64,000 nt of DNA from Lysinibacillus sp. BPa_S21 (GCF_023337795.1 NZ_JALIRS010000003.1:434001-498000); one strand, 5' to 3'. Positions 27,129 through 36,960 are shown, numbered from the stretch's first letter. Made by a program: numbers and translations. Notes: a model not told the origin generated them from the letters alone.

Positions 27129-30100
27129 TTACTTCATCTCCTTCCGAATTTTCTCGACGATATCATTCGGTTTTGCTTGTTGTAACTGACGATAGCTTTG
27201 CTTACCATCAGATGGGTCAAATTGACAAACAGCTGTAAATTGACAGTAGTCACAGGCTGTTTTTGTTTTCAGTTTATAAGGACTAATAGAGGTATCCCCT
27301 GCTAATATCCCATCCCCAGCTTCTTGATGCTTGCGTCGTACAAAATGCTGTAGATTTTTCATATCATTAACAGGGACGATGCGTGACTGAGATTCTGACG
27401 GTGTCCCATCTTTTTTCATATAGACAGGAATAATTTTTGAATGCCCACTCGATTCCTCTAATTGCTCGTCCATCGATAAAATGGCCTCCGCATTTTCTGA
27501 CAAAAGACCTTTCATTTTGTATTGTTTTAAACGATCTTCCTCAATTTCGCTGTCGCTTAAATCCTTATCAAGCTTAAGCATTGGGTTGTGTACATGTACA
27601 TACAGAACCCCAGCTGGCTCCGTTTCACCTGGTAGCCAATAAGAGGCATTTTCCATTGCTACATCTAAATACGTTAGTACTTGTAGAGACAATCCGTGGT
27701 AAACCTCATTCAAATCTAAATCACGTGCTGATGATTTATAATCGACGATCCGTAAATAAGAGCGGTCATCAATAGACGCACTATCCACCCTATCAATACG
27801 ACCCCGCATAAACATTTTCTGACCACCTGTTAAATCAATTTCAAGTGGTGGTAGCTGTTCATTTTGTCCCGGCCCAAATGATGCCTCAATGGCAATTGGC
27901 TTAAAGTGAGATACATTGGCATGCTGCGTAAGTGCCGTCATTGTTCGCTCGACAATACGAATAAGCTTGCGTTGAATGTAACGATAACGCGCACTTGACA
28001 GTAAAATTTGATGTGAAAATACCGGCACAATTTGCTCTACGGCTTGTCGTGCTAATTGTTTAATTTGCTGCTGTGTTAAACGAATCCATGATAGTTGCAG
28101 ACGGTGGGTCTCTTCAGTAATCCATTTCAATGCCTCATGGAATAAATCACCCATTGCAAATGTTTCTAGTCTGTACTCTGCCCGCTCTTCTAGATGAAGC
28201 CCATACGTTGTAAAATGTGAGAATGGGCATCGGAAATATTTCTCAATACGCGACACACTCGAAGTTAACTTTTGACCATACAATTCCTGCGTAATGTAGT
28301 TTTCTAATGGCTCTGCTTCATTTTTATGTGTGATTGGATGTAACACTCGTTCATAAACAAGTGCCCAATAAGGGTCCTGTTTATAAAATTTTTGTAAAGC
28401 AAGCCACTCTGGCGCTAGCTCCCTGCTATGTTCAGCTTGGCGTTTTTGCACCATTAAATGTGCCAAAGCTGTACGAGGATGACGAATATACGGCATAGCA
28501 TTTTCATCCAGTAATTCAATTGGATCCATCACCACTCGCTCGACTTCAACACCGCTCAATAGGCCTGCCGTTTTATCGTTGCCGATAATTTTCTTGATAT
28601 AGAGTGAGGACAATAGCGCCTTGCCCTCTTCATCTGCCGTTGGGTAGGACATATATAATTTATCGGAGGGTGTCGTTAAAGCACGATATAACAAGAAATT
28701 TTCCTGCAGCAAACGATTTTTAGATGTTGGCGCAAGCTCATAACCAATTTGACTAAACCATTCACGTTCAGTATCTGATAGCAATCCCTCATAATCCATA
28801 CGTGTTGGATAGACTCCATCATTCATCCCTAAGACAAAAGCGACTTTTATATTCGATAAACGAGCTAAATCAACTGTCGCTACCATAACCTCATCTAATG
28901 TAGGCGGGATACGCGAAAATTCTAATGTATCAAAGCCCTCATCTAAAATTTTCGCCGCTTCCTCTACGGACATCTCCTGCTCACCAAACATATAAACAAA
29001 TTGATCGAGTACTGCAATCCATTCTTTCCACGCTTGATCATGCTCACTTGCAGCTAATGCGTCTCCCCGATCAAGTTCACGGTCCTTCATTGCTTGAAGC
29101 TTTTCATAAACATTTAAACCCTCAATCAACTCAAATAAAGCTGTCGCTACGTCTCGGCCTGTTGTCGCTACTTCCAGCTTGTCCTGTAATACTTTAAGCG
29201 GTTGACGAACTTCATCACGAATAGCCTCGATTTCTGCCTGCATCGCTCGTTCTTCGTCCGTTTGCACCCGTGAATGGAATTCAAGTCCACGATACTTTTT
29301 GAAAAACCATCGAGCCTCCTCAAACCAGCGCTCACCAAAGACACCCTGTGCTAAACAATAATTTTCTAAACGATCCGCACGTTCTCGCCAAACATTTAAC
29401 TCAGCATGTAACGGGAAAAATAAATCTGTTTTCACACTACGAAAAACCGGTTCATATTTCCAATTGGAAGTAATAACCTCTAAAGCAGATCGACTAAGCT
29501 CAATTAAAGGATGATGCAGCATCGTCTTTTTCGAATTTGTAAAAATAGGAATATCATATTGTTGGAAAATTGTTGTAATAAGTGGGTCATAGATTTCTGC
29601 TTGTCTATAAAGAAGTACGATATCTTGATAACGATACCCATTCTCTCTTGTCAACTTTGTTATTTCCCGGGCAATGGCATGTATCTCCGCACGTCGATTA
29701 GATGCTTCAAATACCATGACATCACCTGAAGTTTCTTTCGTTTGAGGCACCATATCCGCAAAACATTTTTCCATATGTTGTAAATCCCTAGATTGAAAAC
29801 GATACGTATTGTAGAAATGCAATGGTGCATCCACTTCAATGCCTTCTTCATAGGCAATGTCATGTAAACGTTGGTTCGTAGAAGCGGCTTCATGGAATAA
29901 AGATTGCTCATCATACACTTCTTCGATATGGTCAAAGGGCAGAACTACAGTTACCTGTTTCGTTACCTTTAATAACTCTTTTACAAGCTCTAATTCTCTT
30001 ACTGTAAATGCTGTAAAACCATCTATATAAATGGACGCCTGCTTCATCGTCTCAGAGTGTTTTAGTTGCTCGGTTAAAATTGGATAATACCCCTCACTAT

Positions 30101-30638
30101 CGACATATGTCGTGCCAAGTCGTTCCTCCAAAGCTTGTAAAACAACTTGTAAATCATTCGTCTTCGCTTGCAATGTATTAGGCGCATCAATGGCCTGCAA
30201 AGAGGCTGTCACGTCCGCTAACACCGTACTATTTACACTATAACGACTAAACTCTCGTAATAACGATTCAATTTCCTCCGTAAAGCCCCGTTTCCCAGCT
30301 GCTTGTCGAAATAGCGAAAACTCACTTTTTTGTTCCTCTAAAAGTTTACGAATAAGCATTCGATAGCCATAGCCGTTTACTTCTTTTCGAGCAATACCAC
30401 CCGTTTCCTGTAATACTAGCCATGCTAATCGTTTAAAGGTCATGACCTGCGCACGGATTAAGCCTTGTAAACCATGCTTATTCGTAAGCTCATACTCCGT
30501 TGAATACGACATCTGGTCAGGTACAATCACAAAAATTGGATGACCTAACGGATCTGATTTTAGTTGCTCGACAATCTCCTGATGAATAAACGTTGATTTA
30601 CCCGTCCCTGAACGTCCTGATACAATTCGCAATGTCAT
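27129..30638 (-). CDS. addB: AddB helicase-nuclease subunit
   Basis: The 1169-residue partner of AddA. It keeps an N-terminal Walker A (GRSGTGKST, about 8-16) and a C-terminal nuclease with LRIVDYKSS. The four Cys of the iron-sulfur staple are visible: one in YFRCPFSHF and three in ACDYCQFTAVCQFD near the end. AddB recognises the Chi sequence and provides the second nuclease. AGGAGGAG precedes the ATG. It is the first gene of the addBA operon. Confidence 0.97.
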   Translation of the reverse strand: MTLRIVSGRSGTGKSTFIHQEIVEQLKSDPLGHPIFVIVPDQMSYSTEYELTNKHGLQGLIRAQVMTFKRLAWLVLQETGGIARKEVNGYGYRMLIRKLLEEQKSEFSLFRQAAGKRGFTEEIESLLREFSRYSVNSTVLADVTASLQAIDAPNTLQAKTNDLQVVLQALEERLGTTYVDSEGYYPILTEQLKHSETMKQASIYIDGFTAFTVRELELVKELLKVTKQVTVVLPFDHIEEVYDEQSLFHEAASTNQRLHDIAYEEGIEVDAPLHFYNTYRFQSRDLQHMEKCFADMVPQTKETSGDVMVFEASNRRAEIHAIAREITKLTRENGYRYQDIVLLYRQAEIYDPLITTIFQQYDIPIFTNSKKTMLHHPLIELSRSALEVITSNWKYEPVFRSVKTDLFFPLHAELNVWRERADRLENYCLAQGVFGERWFEEARWFFKKYRGLEFHSRVQTDEERAMQAEIEAIRDEVRQPLKVLQDKLEVATTGRDVATALFELIEGLNVYEKLQAMKDRELDRGDALAASEHDQAWKEWIAVLDQFVYMFGEQEMSVEEAAKILDEGFDTLEFSRIPPTLDEVMVATVDLARLSNIKVAFVLGMNDGVYPTRMDYEGLLSDTEREWFSQIGYELAPTSKNRLLQENFLLYRALTTPSDKLYMSYPTADEEGKALLSSLYIKKIIGNDKTAGLLSGVEVERVVMDPIELLDENAMPYIRHPRTALAHLMVQKRQAEHSRELAPEWLALQKFYKQDPYWALVYERVLHPITHKNEAEPLENYITQELYGQKLTSSVSRIEKYFRCPFSHFTTYGLHLEERAEYRLETFAMGDLFHEALKWITEETHRLQLSWIRLTQQQIKQLARQAVEQIVPVFSHQILLSSARYRYIQRKLIRIVERTMTALTQHANVSHFKPIAIEASFGPGQNEQLPPLEIDLTGGQKMFMRGRIDRVDSASIDDRSYLRIVDYKSSARDLDLNEVYHGLSLQVLTYLDVAMENASYWLPGETEPAGVLYVHVHNPMLKLDKDLSDSEIEEDRLKQYKMKGLLSENAEAILSMDEQLEESSGHSKIIPVYMKKDGTPSESQSRIVPVNDMKNLQHFVRRKHQEAGDGILAGDTSISPYKLKTKTACDYCQFTAVCQFDPSDGKQSYRQLQQAKPNDIVEKIRKEMK

Positions 30639-30705
30639 GTACTTTTCTCCTCCTGTTAAAATCTATTTAAAAAAAGTGATAGTTGTTGTGGAACATCTGG
30701 GCTTG

Positions 30706-30985
30706 GCTGGGTCTACCTGAGCGTTTTTATACTGACCCGATCACTTTGCTGCTCTACCTGATCACTTTTCACACTAACCCGATCACTTTGCTGCTCTACC
30801 TGATCACTTTTCGCACTGACCCGATCACTTTGCGGTCCTACCTGATCACTTTTTGCACTAACCCGATCACTTTGCGGTTCTACCTGATCACTTTTCGCTT
30901 CGACCCGATCATTTTGCTACTCTACCTGATCACTTTTCACATTGCCCCGATCACTTTGCTACTCTACCTATGCATTTTAAATATT
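30706..30985. repeat. 21-bp tandem array, family B, thirteen units
   Basis: GATC cores recur every 21 bases from 30738 to 30948 (30738, 30759, 30780, 30801, 30822 and so on), with one 20-base step at the start. Two unit types alternate: CTACCTGATCACTTTTC and GACCCGATCACTTTGC, giving a 42-bp higher order. The array lies between the VTT gene's terminator and the addB leader. Confidence 0.93.
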
Positions 30986-31075
30986 TTATCTAAGCGCTAC
31001 TCAATGTTTTTCGAGTATTGCATACCATTTTTGAATTTCGCCTTGGCGTAATGTATCTGTCGCATGAAGATAAAA

Positions 31076-31110
31076 AACCCCTTCTCTCATTTTACATGAT
31101 AAAAGGGGTT
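31076..31110 (-). terminator. Rho-independent terminator after the VTT-domain gene
   Basis: AACCCCTTTT on the minus strand pairs with GAAGGGGTT and is followed by TTTTTATC, 20 bases past the gene. Confidence 0.85.
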
Positions 31111-31129
31111 AGATGTGCATATTCAACTT

Positions 31130-31759
31130 TCATTGATAATGATTTTTCGTCAATTTTCGCGCTTGTTTTAAATCTTTCTCTACACGCGCGTTTAAGCGTT
31201 TCTCTATTAGCTTGCCAATCCACCAAAGCACGACAATCGCAACAGCCGCAATAATCAGTCTTATAGGGCTTGTTAGGAGCGCCTTTAAATCGTAACCAAG
31301 CACACTCATACCTAAAATCATAACGAACTTCCCAGCCAATAACACCACTAAATAAAACTTTTTATGAATATGAGATAGCCCCGCTACAATGTTTACAATG
31401 ACTGATGGCGTAAAAGGAAAACAAAGTAACACAAACAGCGGACTAATCCCATTCATATCTACCCATTTTATTAGCTGCTGTACTTTTTTACTGCCTGTTA
31501 CAAATTTAAGCCTTGGATGCTTGCCATAATGACGGACAAGTAAAAATACTGCATAAGAACCAGCTGCAGAACCTATCCAAGATAATAAAAAACCTAACCA
31601 TAAACCGAATGCGCTCGCATTGGCTACAACGAACACGACCAAAGGTAAAAATGGTAAAAACGCTTCTATAAAAGGTAGTAATAAACCAATGACCGGGCCA
31701 AGCGTTCGATATTGCGCTGCAATTTGCTCAATATTGTCTACAGTAAACCATTCACTCAC
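31130..31759 (-). CDS. VTT-domain (TVP38/TMEM64) membrane protein
   Basis: A 209-residue protein with five or six membrane spans. The VTT hallmarks are present: FIEAFLPFLPLVVFVVANAS (about 30-49), the glycine-rich GSAAGSYAVF, and FPFTPSVIVNIVAGLS (about 115-130). Proteins of this family act as lipid scramblases or transporters in membranes. The start is the GTG at 31759, 6 bases after GAGGTG; the GTG inside that site is less likely. It begins 11 bases after the regulator gene, so the two form an operon divergent from azlCD. Confidence 0.85.
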   Translation of the reverse strand: MSEWFTVDNIEQIAAQYRTLGPVIGLLLPFIEAFLPFLPLVVFVVANASAFGLWLGFLLSWIGSAAGSYAVFLLVRHYGKHPRLKFVTGSKKVQQLIKWVDMNGISPLFVLLCFPFTPSVIVNIVAGLSHIHKKFYLVVLLAGKFVMILGMSVLGYDLKALLTSPIRLIIAAVAIVVLWWIGKLIEKRLNARVEKDLKQARKLTKNHYQ

Positions 31760-31770
31760 AATCGACACCT

Positions 31771-32322
31771 CTATTTATATTGCAATATTAAATGTAAAAT
31801 CGTTAGCTTTTCCGAAGTATTTTTATACTCATGTGGCTGATGCCCTGAGAATACTAGTGTATCCCCTTCTTCCAGGAATTCATGCATCTCCCCAGCAGAA
31901 ATGGTAGCTTGTCCTTGGATGACAGTTACGGTTTCCTCTACCCCTTCTGTATGAGCCTCACTCCTACTAAAAGCACCAGGCTCCATTTCAATCTTATAAA
32001 GCTCCCAGCCGCGTTCGGGATTATAAGGAATAATGGAATACACACGATAGCGTCCTTCATCTTCATCTACATGTGGTGCATCCTTACTACTATATTTCAT
32101 GAAATGTGCTGTCGGTGCTTGCAATAGCGAAGAAAATGAAGTGCGCATTCCTGCAGCTATTTTCCAAATCGTTGATACTGTAGGATTTGCCTCTCCTTTT
32201 TCAATTTGTGCAAGTTGCGCTTTACTTACTCCTGTAGCCTTGGCAACATCATCTAAGCTTAAATGGCGCTGCTGCCGGATCTTCTTTAATTGGAATGCTA
32301 AATTCCGACTCATTTGTTCCAT
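31771..32322 (-). CDS. XRE-cupin transcriptional regulator
   Basis: A 183-residue regulator with an N-terminal helix-turn-helix of the XRE type (LSLDDVAKATGVSKAQLAQIEKGEANPTVSTIWKIA, about 20-55) and a C-terminal cupin domain (about 108-180, with SEAHTEGVEETVTVIQGQ and HQPHEYKN). Such proteins often control the gene next door in response to a small ligand. It is divergent from azlC, and regulators of this class are frequently paired with AzlCD exporters, so azlCD is the probable target. The ligand is not known. Confidence 0.88.
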   Translation of the reverse strand: MEQMSRNLAFQLKKIRQQRHLSLDDVAKATGVSKAQLAQIEKGEANPTVSTIWKIAAGMRTSFSSLLQAPTAHFMKYSSKDAPHVDEDEGRYRVYSIIPYNPERGWELYKIEMEPGAFSRSEAHTEGVEETVTVIQGQATISAGEMHEFLEEGDTLVFSGHQPHEYKNTSEKLTILHLILQYK

Positions 32323-32361
32323 ATTAATTCACCAATCTCTATTGTTTATTTTATAAGACAT

Positions 32362-32417
32362 ATGTATACTTTAATAAACATCAAGAACTATCAAACTATT
32401 CCATCATTAGTATACAT
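32362..32417. promoter_or_regulatory. Paired GTATAC sites between the regulator and azlC
   Basis: ATGTATACT-TTAAT at 32362-32375 and ATTAGTATACAT at 32406-32417 are inverted copies of one motif with centres about 45 bases apart, in the divergent promoter region. They are candidate operators of the XRE-cupin protein. Confidence 0.45.
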
Positions 32418-32446
32418 GGAAATTTTTAAGAAAGGACGATCTATTT

Positions 32447-33178
32447 ATGACAAGTACAACTGATTTTCAGAAGGACATAGTAAACACGCCAGATGATAGC
32501 TTTTTACAAGGCGTTAAAGATTGTATTCCCACTTTACTCGGTTATATTAGTATAGGACTCGCTTTCGGTGTTGTAGGTTCCGCTTCGGGCTTATCTGTAC
32601 TCGAAATAGCACTTTTAACGATACTCATCTATGCAGGTTCCGCACAATTTATCTTTTGTGCACTTCTTTTAACAAATAGCCCTGCTTCTGCTATTATTGT
32701 AACCATTTTTGTTGTAAATTTACGCCATTTACTAATGAGTTTAACAATAGCCCCTCATTTCACACGCTACTCCATGCTAAGAAATGTTGGTTTCGGTACG
32801 TTATTAACCGACGAAACATTTGGTGTGGCAGTTACAAAGCAAATGCAAACGGGTAAGCTGCATGGCAAATGGATGGATGGCCTGAATATAACGGCTTATT
32901 CATTTTGGATTCTTTCTTGTGTAACTGGCGCATATTTAGGTCAATGGGTAGCAACTCCTGAGAAATGGGGCTTAGATTTCGCATTGATTGCTATGTTTGT
33001 GGCACTTCTTGTTCTTCAGCTTAGCAGTATAGGTAAAAATAAAATAATGCATTATCTTATGTTAATCGGCTATATGGTTGTCATTATGTATGGTCTTTCT
33101 TATATCGTGCCTTCGCATGTGGCTGTTCTTCTTTCAACAGTTATTGTAGCAACTATAGGGGTGGTGACAGATAAATGA
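32447..33178 (+). CDS. azlC: AzlC branched-chain amino acid exporter subunit
   Basis: The 243-residue large subunit of an AzlCD exporter has about six to seven membrane spans. Family signatures are GYISIGLAFGVVGSASGLS (about 32-50), YAGSAQFIFCALL and VNLRHLLMSLTIAPHF. AzlCD of B. subtilis exports branched-chain amino acids and analogues. AAAGGA precedes the ATG. It overlaps azlD by four bases (ATGA), indicating coupled translation. Confidence 0.92.
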   Translation: MTSTTDFQKDIVNTPDDSFLQGVKDCIPTLLGYISIGLAFGVVGSASGLSVLEIALLTILIYAGSAQFIFCALLLTNSPASAIIVTIFVVNLRHLLMSLTIAPHFTRYSMLRNVGFGTLLTDETFGVAVTKQMQTGKLHGKWMDGLNITAYSFWILSCVTGAYLGQWVATPEKWGLDFALIAMFVALLVLQLSSIGKNKIMHYLMLIGYMVVIMYGLSYIVPSHVAVLLSTVIVATIGVVTDK

Positions 33179-33501
33179 CGACGTCCGCTACTATGGTATG
33201 GCTCATCATTGGCTGTGCACTTGTTACCTGGCTACCACGTATTATTCCGTTTATATTCGTCCGAAATGTCAAACTACCAGAGGTTGTCTTAAAATGGCTA
33301 AGCTTTATCCCAGTTTGTATTTTGAGTGCTCTGGTAATTGAAAACTTACTGGATACTGAAAGCGGAAAAATTGTTTCACTCGATTGGCCTGTATTTATTA
33401 CATTTGTGCCAACACTTATTATTGCACTTGTGACCAAAAGCTTATCTATTACAGTTGTAGCAGGGGTTATCATTATGGCAGCCGTAAGATTTTTCATGTA
33501 A
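33175..33501 (+). CDS. azlD: AzlD small exporter subunit
   Basis: A 108-residue protein with four membrane spans. The AzlD motif WLPRIIPFIFVRNVKLPEVVLKWLSFIPVCIL lies at about 19-50. It works with AzlC in the membrane. Its ATG overlaps the azlC stop and a good hairpin terminator follows. Confidence 0.9.
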   Translation: MTTSATMVWLIIGCALVTWLPRIIPFIFVRNVKLPEVVLKWLSFIPVCILSALVIENLLDTESGKIVSLDWPVFITFVPTLIIALVTKSLSITVVAGVIIMAAVRFFM

Positions 33502-33551
33502 AAAGGTCAGTCGTAAAAGTGAGAAAACTATCACTTTTTGACTGACCTTTT
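33502..33551. terminator. Terminator between azlD and csbA
   Basis: AAAGGTCAGTC and AAAAGTGA on the left pair with TCACTTTT and GACTGACCTTT on the right. It can serve both converging genes. Confidence 0.88.
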
Positions 33552-33559
33552 ATAGTAAC

Positions 33560-33799
33560 TTAAACTGTACCTTTGTTTTTTTTCATTTTACTGGCTAGCC
33601 AAAAGCCTACTGTTAATGAAAAAGCATCGATGACGAATATAATAGGTGGTGAAGTGTATCCCGCATAAACAGATGCCGCAATAAGCGCAATTGCCAATAT
33701 GAAAGCAACATACCGGTTAAACGTAATTCTAGTAAACAATAATACGAGTAATGCTGGTAAAAATAACGCTAACATCATTTTCCCGAAAACATCCATCAT
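33560..33799 (-). CDS. csbA: CsbA family small membrane protein
   Basis: A 79-residue protein with three short membrane spans. MLALFLPALLVLLFTRITFNRYVA agrees with CsbA, a sigma-B-controlled protein of unknown function in B. subtilis. Two ATG codons are adjacent; the first overlaps the minJ stop (ATGA), and the second has the better distance from GAGGG. The link to minJ in one operon supports the assignment. Confidence 0.82.
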   Translation of the reverse strand: MMDVFGKMMLALFLPALLVLLFTRITFNRYVAFILAIALIAASVYAGYTSPPIIFVIDAFSLTVGFWLASKMKKNKGTV

Positions 33800-34977
33800 A
33801 TATCCCTCTGCTCAGCTAGTAATAATCCAATACGATAATGATCATTGCTATAGATAACATGCTGGGTTAAGCGAATTTCATTGTTACGATCTACTACTTC
33901 TAGACGACAATGTGCAGCATTTAATTGCAAAGCCTCGTATAAATCATTTTCAGTAAAAATGGCCTGACCGTTTACTTTACGAATACATTCACCTGCTAGC
34001 AAGCCCATTTTTTCGGCTGGTGAATCAGGTAAAACTGCCGCAATAATAGCTCCCTTTGAACTAGGAGCAACCGCATAAATGTCCGTTTTATCTTGCAACG
34101 CATAGTAGATTGAAATAATGATACGAATCACCGCACCAATTGCCAACGTGATAAAGCCGATAAATGGCTCCAAAGCTGCAGCAAGTCCACCTATTAAAAT
34201 GAACTGCCCCAGTATGAGTACTGCTCGGCCAATTTTAGGCAATTGCAAAGCCGGTAATTCTTTTCTAGAAAGCTTTGAAAAGCCTAAAACAAGTGGAAAT
34301 AGTACGAGTGCAAAGTTACTCTCCCCCAATGTAAATTGTGGCCAATAAGGGAAATCTACCGGTATAACATCCCCAGGTATGACAAAGAAAATAGGCAAAA
34401 CCCATACATTTCTTGAACGATAGACAATTGCCTGCATACCTCTCTTCGTCTTTTCAATCCCCGGTGTCGTGACCCTCATGGCTGTTCGACGAATGAACAT
34501 AGCCTCAGCAATCACACCTAGACCTGCTAAAATCGTAATCGTTATAATGGAACCATCTAATAAATTGACACCTTCTAACGAAATTTTCCACCAAGAAAAT
34601 GTCCAATTATAATGGTACATCAACCACATAGCTAGCGTCGCAAGCCCCATCGTATAAATAGGTGACAGCGCATTGATGAAGAACAATAATAGCGCCAACA
34701 CAGAAATAACGATTAAAATCATTAAAAAAGTTTTTGGTACAGTTAAACCTAAACCAACACTTATTAATGAAATAAGTAGGGCATTTAACCAACCATATTT
34801 CCATTGAACAATTAGCTCTGTCCAACCCCAAACAATACGTCTATTAAAAAATTTCCGCTCCTGCTTTACACGACGATAACCTAATAAAACCGCAAATAAA
34901 ATTGCGATATACAATAATGGGTTAATTAAAAAGCGGCCAATCGCTGTTACAATTTCTATTAATATATCACTAACCAT
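33796..34977 (-). CDS. minJ: Cell-division protein MinJ-like (PDZ membrane protein)
   Basis: A 393-residue protein with six or more membrane spans in the first 300 residues and a C-terminal PDZ domain (about 300-385, containing LPDSPAEKMGLLAGECIRKVNGQ). This layout and the csbA neighbour fit MinJ, which links DivIVA to MinD at the division site and poles. Two starts are possible: ATG 34992 with a poor ribosome site and ATG 34977 with GGCGGGTG; I chose the second. Confidence 0.82.
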   Translation of the reverse strand: MVSDILIEIVTAIGRFLINPLLYIAILFAVLLGYRRVKQERKFFNRRIVWGWTELIVQWKYGWLNALLISLISVGLGLTVPKTFLMILIVISVLALLLFFINALSPIYTMGLATLAMWLMYHYNWTFSWWKISLEGVNLLDGSIITITILAGLGVIAEAMFIRRTAMRVTTPGIEKTKRGMQAIVYRSRNVWVLPIFFVIPGDVIPVDFPYWPQFTLGESNFALVLFPLVLGFSKLSRKELPALQLPKIGRAVLILGQFILIGGLAAALEPFIGFITLAIGAVIRIIISIYYALQDKTDIYAVAPSSKGAIIAAVLPDSPAEKMGLLAGECIRKVNGQAIFTENDLYEALQLNAAHCRLEVVDRNNEIRLTQHVIYSNDHYRIGLLLAEQRDI

Positions 34978-35175
34978 ACGAACACCCGCCATTCTATCTT
35001 GAATACTATGAATTTATTGTATCAAACGACTACACTCTTGCGTAGTACAATCTAGTAGAAAGCTGCTATTCTTCCTTTTTTATCGTATTCAGCGGGTGTT
35101 ATGTTAAATGAAATGGTTGCTCAGCTGTGTAGATGAACCATTAGAAGCCTCTTCCTCTGTACAAAAAAATAGTAT

Positions 35176-36621
35176 TTATTCTTCAATATTGTGCAACAAA
35201 AAGCTTGTCGCCATTTGGAACTGTAAATCATTTTGACGATCCTCTTTATATTTTTTCAACGTTTCATTTAAGCTGTTAAAGAAGGTAGTGTCTATATTAA
35301 AATCACCTTCTGCCTTTTTCAATTTCTTATCTTCACGATAAAGCTTAACAGCCTCCTCCGTCGATTCATCCAAATAACCGTCTAAACGAGCAATTTTATA
35401 GCCTAGCTTTTTCAAAGCATTTTGTGTATAAGCAATTTCCTCACTCATATCGCCCGCTTTAAACTTTCCAGATAACGGATGCATTTGGAAAGCGAATAGT
35501 TCATTCGGTTCAACGACTAAATTAGCCTCAATACCTTGCCCATGAATCCATTCGCGCTTTGGTGTCAGCCATTTATTTGTGGACAATTTAAGCTCCCCAC
35601 CATTTTTCAGAGACCAAGACTCCTGCACTGTTCCCTTCCCAAAACTCTTGACACCCACAAGGGAAGCACGTCCCCAGCTTTTTAAAGCACCACTCAATAC
35701 TTCACTAGCAGATGCACTGCCCGCATTCTGTAAAACAACAATCGGCATTTTGTACATCGTTTGCAAATATTTTTCATCAAAGCTTTTTGATTCCGTTTTT
35801 AACGGTTCCATAGCACCTTCAGCATTTTGCATATAGGCAAACACTTTGCCATTCTCTAATACTGTGCTCAGTAGCGCTGCGACGCTATGTAAATAACCAC
35901 CTGGATTATCCCGCACATCGATGACGATCCCCTTTACATCTTTCCGAAGCAACTTACTCGTTTCGGCAACCCACTCATTCGCCGTTTTCTCACCAAAAAG
36001 TGAGATTTCTACATAACCTATCGGCGTATTTTCTACATTCACTACTTCGCTCGTTACGGTTTTATTGGAAATTGCTGCTCGTTCCATCGTCATTTTAATA
36101 TGTTTATCTTCACTTGGACGATAGACGACAATCGTTACTTTCGTTCCCTTTTCTCCTTGAATTAATTGCATTAATTCACTCATCTTTTTACCATCTACCC
36201 GAACACCATCAACTTGTACAATTTCATCAAGAGAGCGCATTCCTGCTTTATCTGCTGGGGACGAACGGACAGGAGACACAACAATAAATTTCCCGTTATT
36301 TTCAGTTAGCTCGATCCCAATGCCCACTCTTTCCTCGGCCAACATTTGTCGGTGTTGTTCTGCCTCTTCCTTCGAATAATAGGTGCTGTAAGGGTCCTTA
36401 ATAGCATCTGCCATACCACGAAGCGCGCCCTCCACTAAAACATCCTTTTTCGTACTGTATACAGATTTTTTCTCAATTAAATTCAACGCTTCATTAATCG
36501 AATCAACCTCAGCAACAACCGGCTCCTTTTTATCCCCTAAATGAAACCAGTCAAAATAAATCCCACTACCTAGCAATAGACTACTGGCAAGTACGCCGAA
36601 ACCAGCCATTATTTTGCGCAA
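35176..36621 (-). CDS. ctpB: Carboxyl-terminal processing protease CtpB (S41)
   Basis: A 481-residue secreted or membrane-tethered serine protease. It has an N-terminal hydrophobic anchor (about 5-24), a PDZ domain (about 85-165, GIGIELTENNGKFIVVSPVRSSPADKAGM), the S41 core with the Ser-Lys dyad (NAGSASASEVLSG and GVKSFGKGTVQE, about 290-325), and a peptidoglycan-binding repeat (about 385-425). CtpB activates the sigma-K checkpoint during sporulation in B. subtilis. The start is TTG 36621, 6 bases after GGAGG; an ATG 4 codons later lacks good spacing. It lies near ftsEX as in Bacillus. Confidence 0.9.
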   Translation of the reverse strand: MRKIMAGFGVLASSLLLGSGIYFDWFHLGDKKEPVVAEVDSINEALNLIEKKSVYSTKKDVLVEGALRGMADAIKDPYSTYYSKEEAEQHRQMLAEERVGIGIELTENNGKFIVVSPVRSSPADKAGMRSLDEIVQVDGVRVDGKKMSELMQLIQGEKGTKVTIVVYRPSEDKHIKMTMERAAISNKTVTSEVVNVENTPIGYVEISLFGEKTANEWVAETSKLLRKDVKGIVIDVRDNPGGYLHSVAALLSTVLENGKVFAYMQNAEGAMEPLKTESKSFDEKYLQTMYKMPIVVLQNAGSASASEVLSGALKSWGRASLVGVKSFGKGTVQESWSLKNGGELKLSTNKWLTPKREWIHGQGIEANLVVEPNELFAFQMHPLSGKFKAGDMSEEIAYTQNALKKLGYKIARLDGYLDESTEEAVKLYREDKKLKKAEGDFNIDTTFFNSLNETLKKYKEDRQNDLQFQMATSFLLHNIEE

Positions 36622-36715
36622 ACCTTCCCTCCTCCGTCTCTTTACTGTATGAATCTTATTTTTCAAACATACAAGATTCAGCTTCAAATAATTTGTTGAA
36701 TACTATGATTTTTGT

Positions 36716-36960
36716 TTCGCGAGTATTCTATTGCGATTCACAAGTATTTATCTTCCTTGCGTGAGCATTCTATCAACAGTCGCGGGTATTTCCCTTCCTT
36801 CCGCGGGTATTCTATCAACATTCGCGGGTATTTCCCTTCCTTCCGCGGGTATTCTATCAACATTCGCGGGTATTTTCCTTCCTTCCGCGGGTATTCTGTC
36901 CTCATTCGCGGGTATTTTCCTTCCTTCCGCGGGTATTCATTCACAACTCGCGGGTACTAA
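36716..36960. repeat. 21-bp tandem array, family C, twelve units
   Basis: GCGGG recurs at 36782, 36803, 36824, 36845, 36866, 36887, 36908, 36929 and 36950, with three decayed units before (36719, 36740, 36761). The unit core is TTCGCGGGTATT, and two unit types alternate (endings CTATCAACA and CCCTTCCTT), giving a 42-bp higher order. Because 21 is a multiple of three, long frames stay open on both strands; these have no ribosome site. Confidence 0.94.

Noticed and set aside
30683..31051. Plus-strand frame of ITLLLYLITF repeats that looks like a membrane protein
   Set aside because: It is a translation of the family B array, with no ribosome site.
36738..36944. Open frame of heptapeptide repeats (YPRKEGK type) on the minus strand, with matching open frames on the plus strand
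   Set aside because: The frames stay open because the DNA repeats every 21 bases. There is no ribosome site, and both strands are open at once, so I call the DNA a repeat array.
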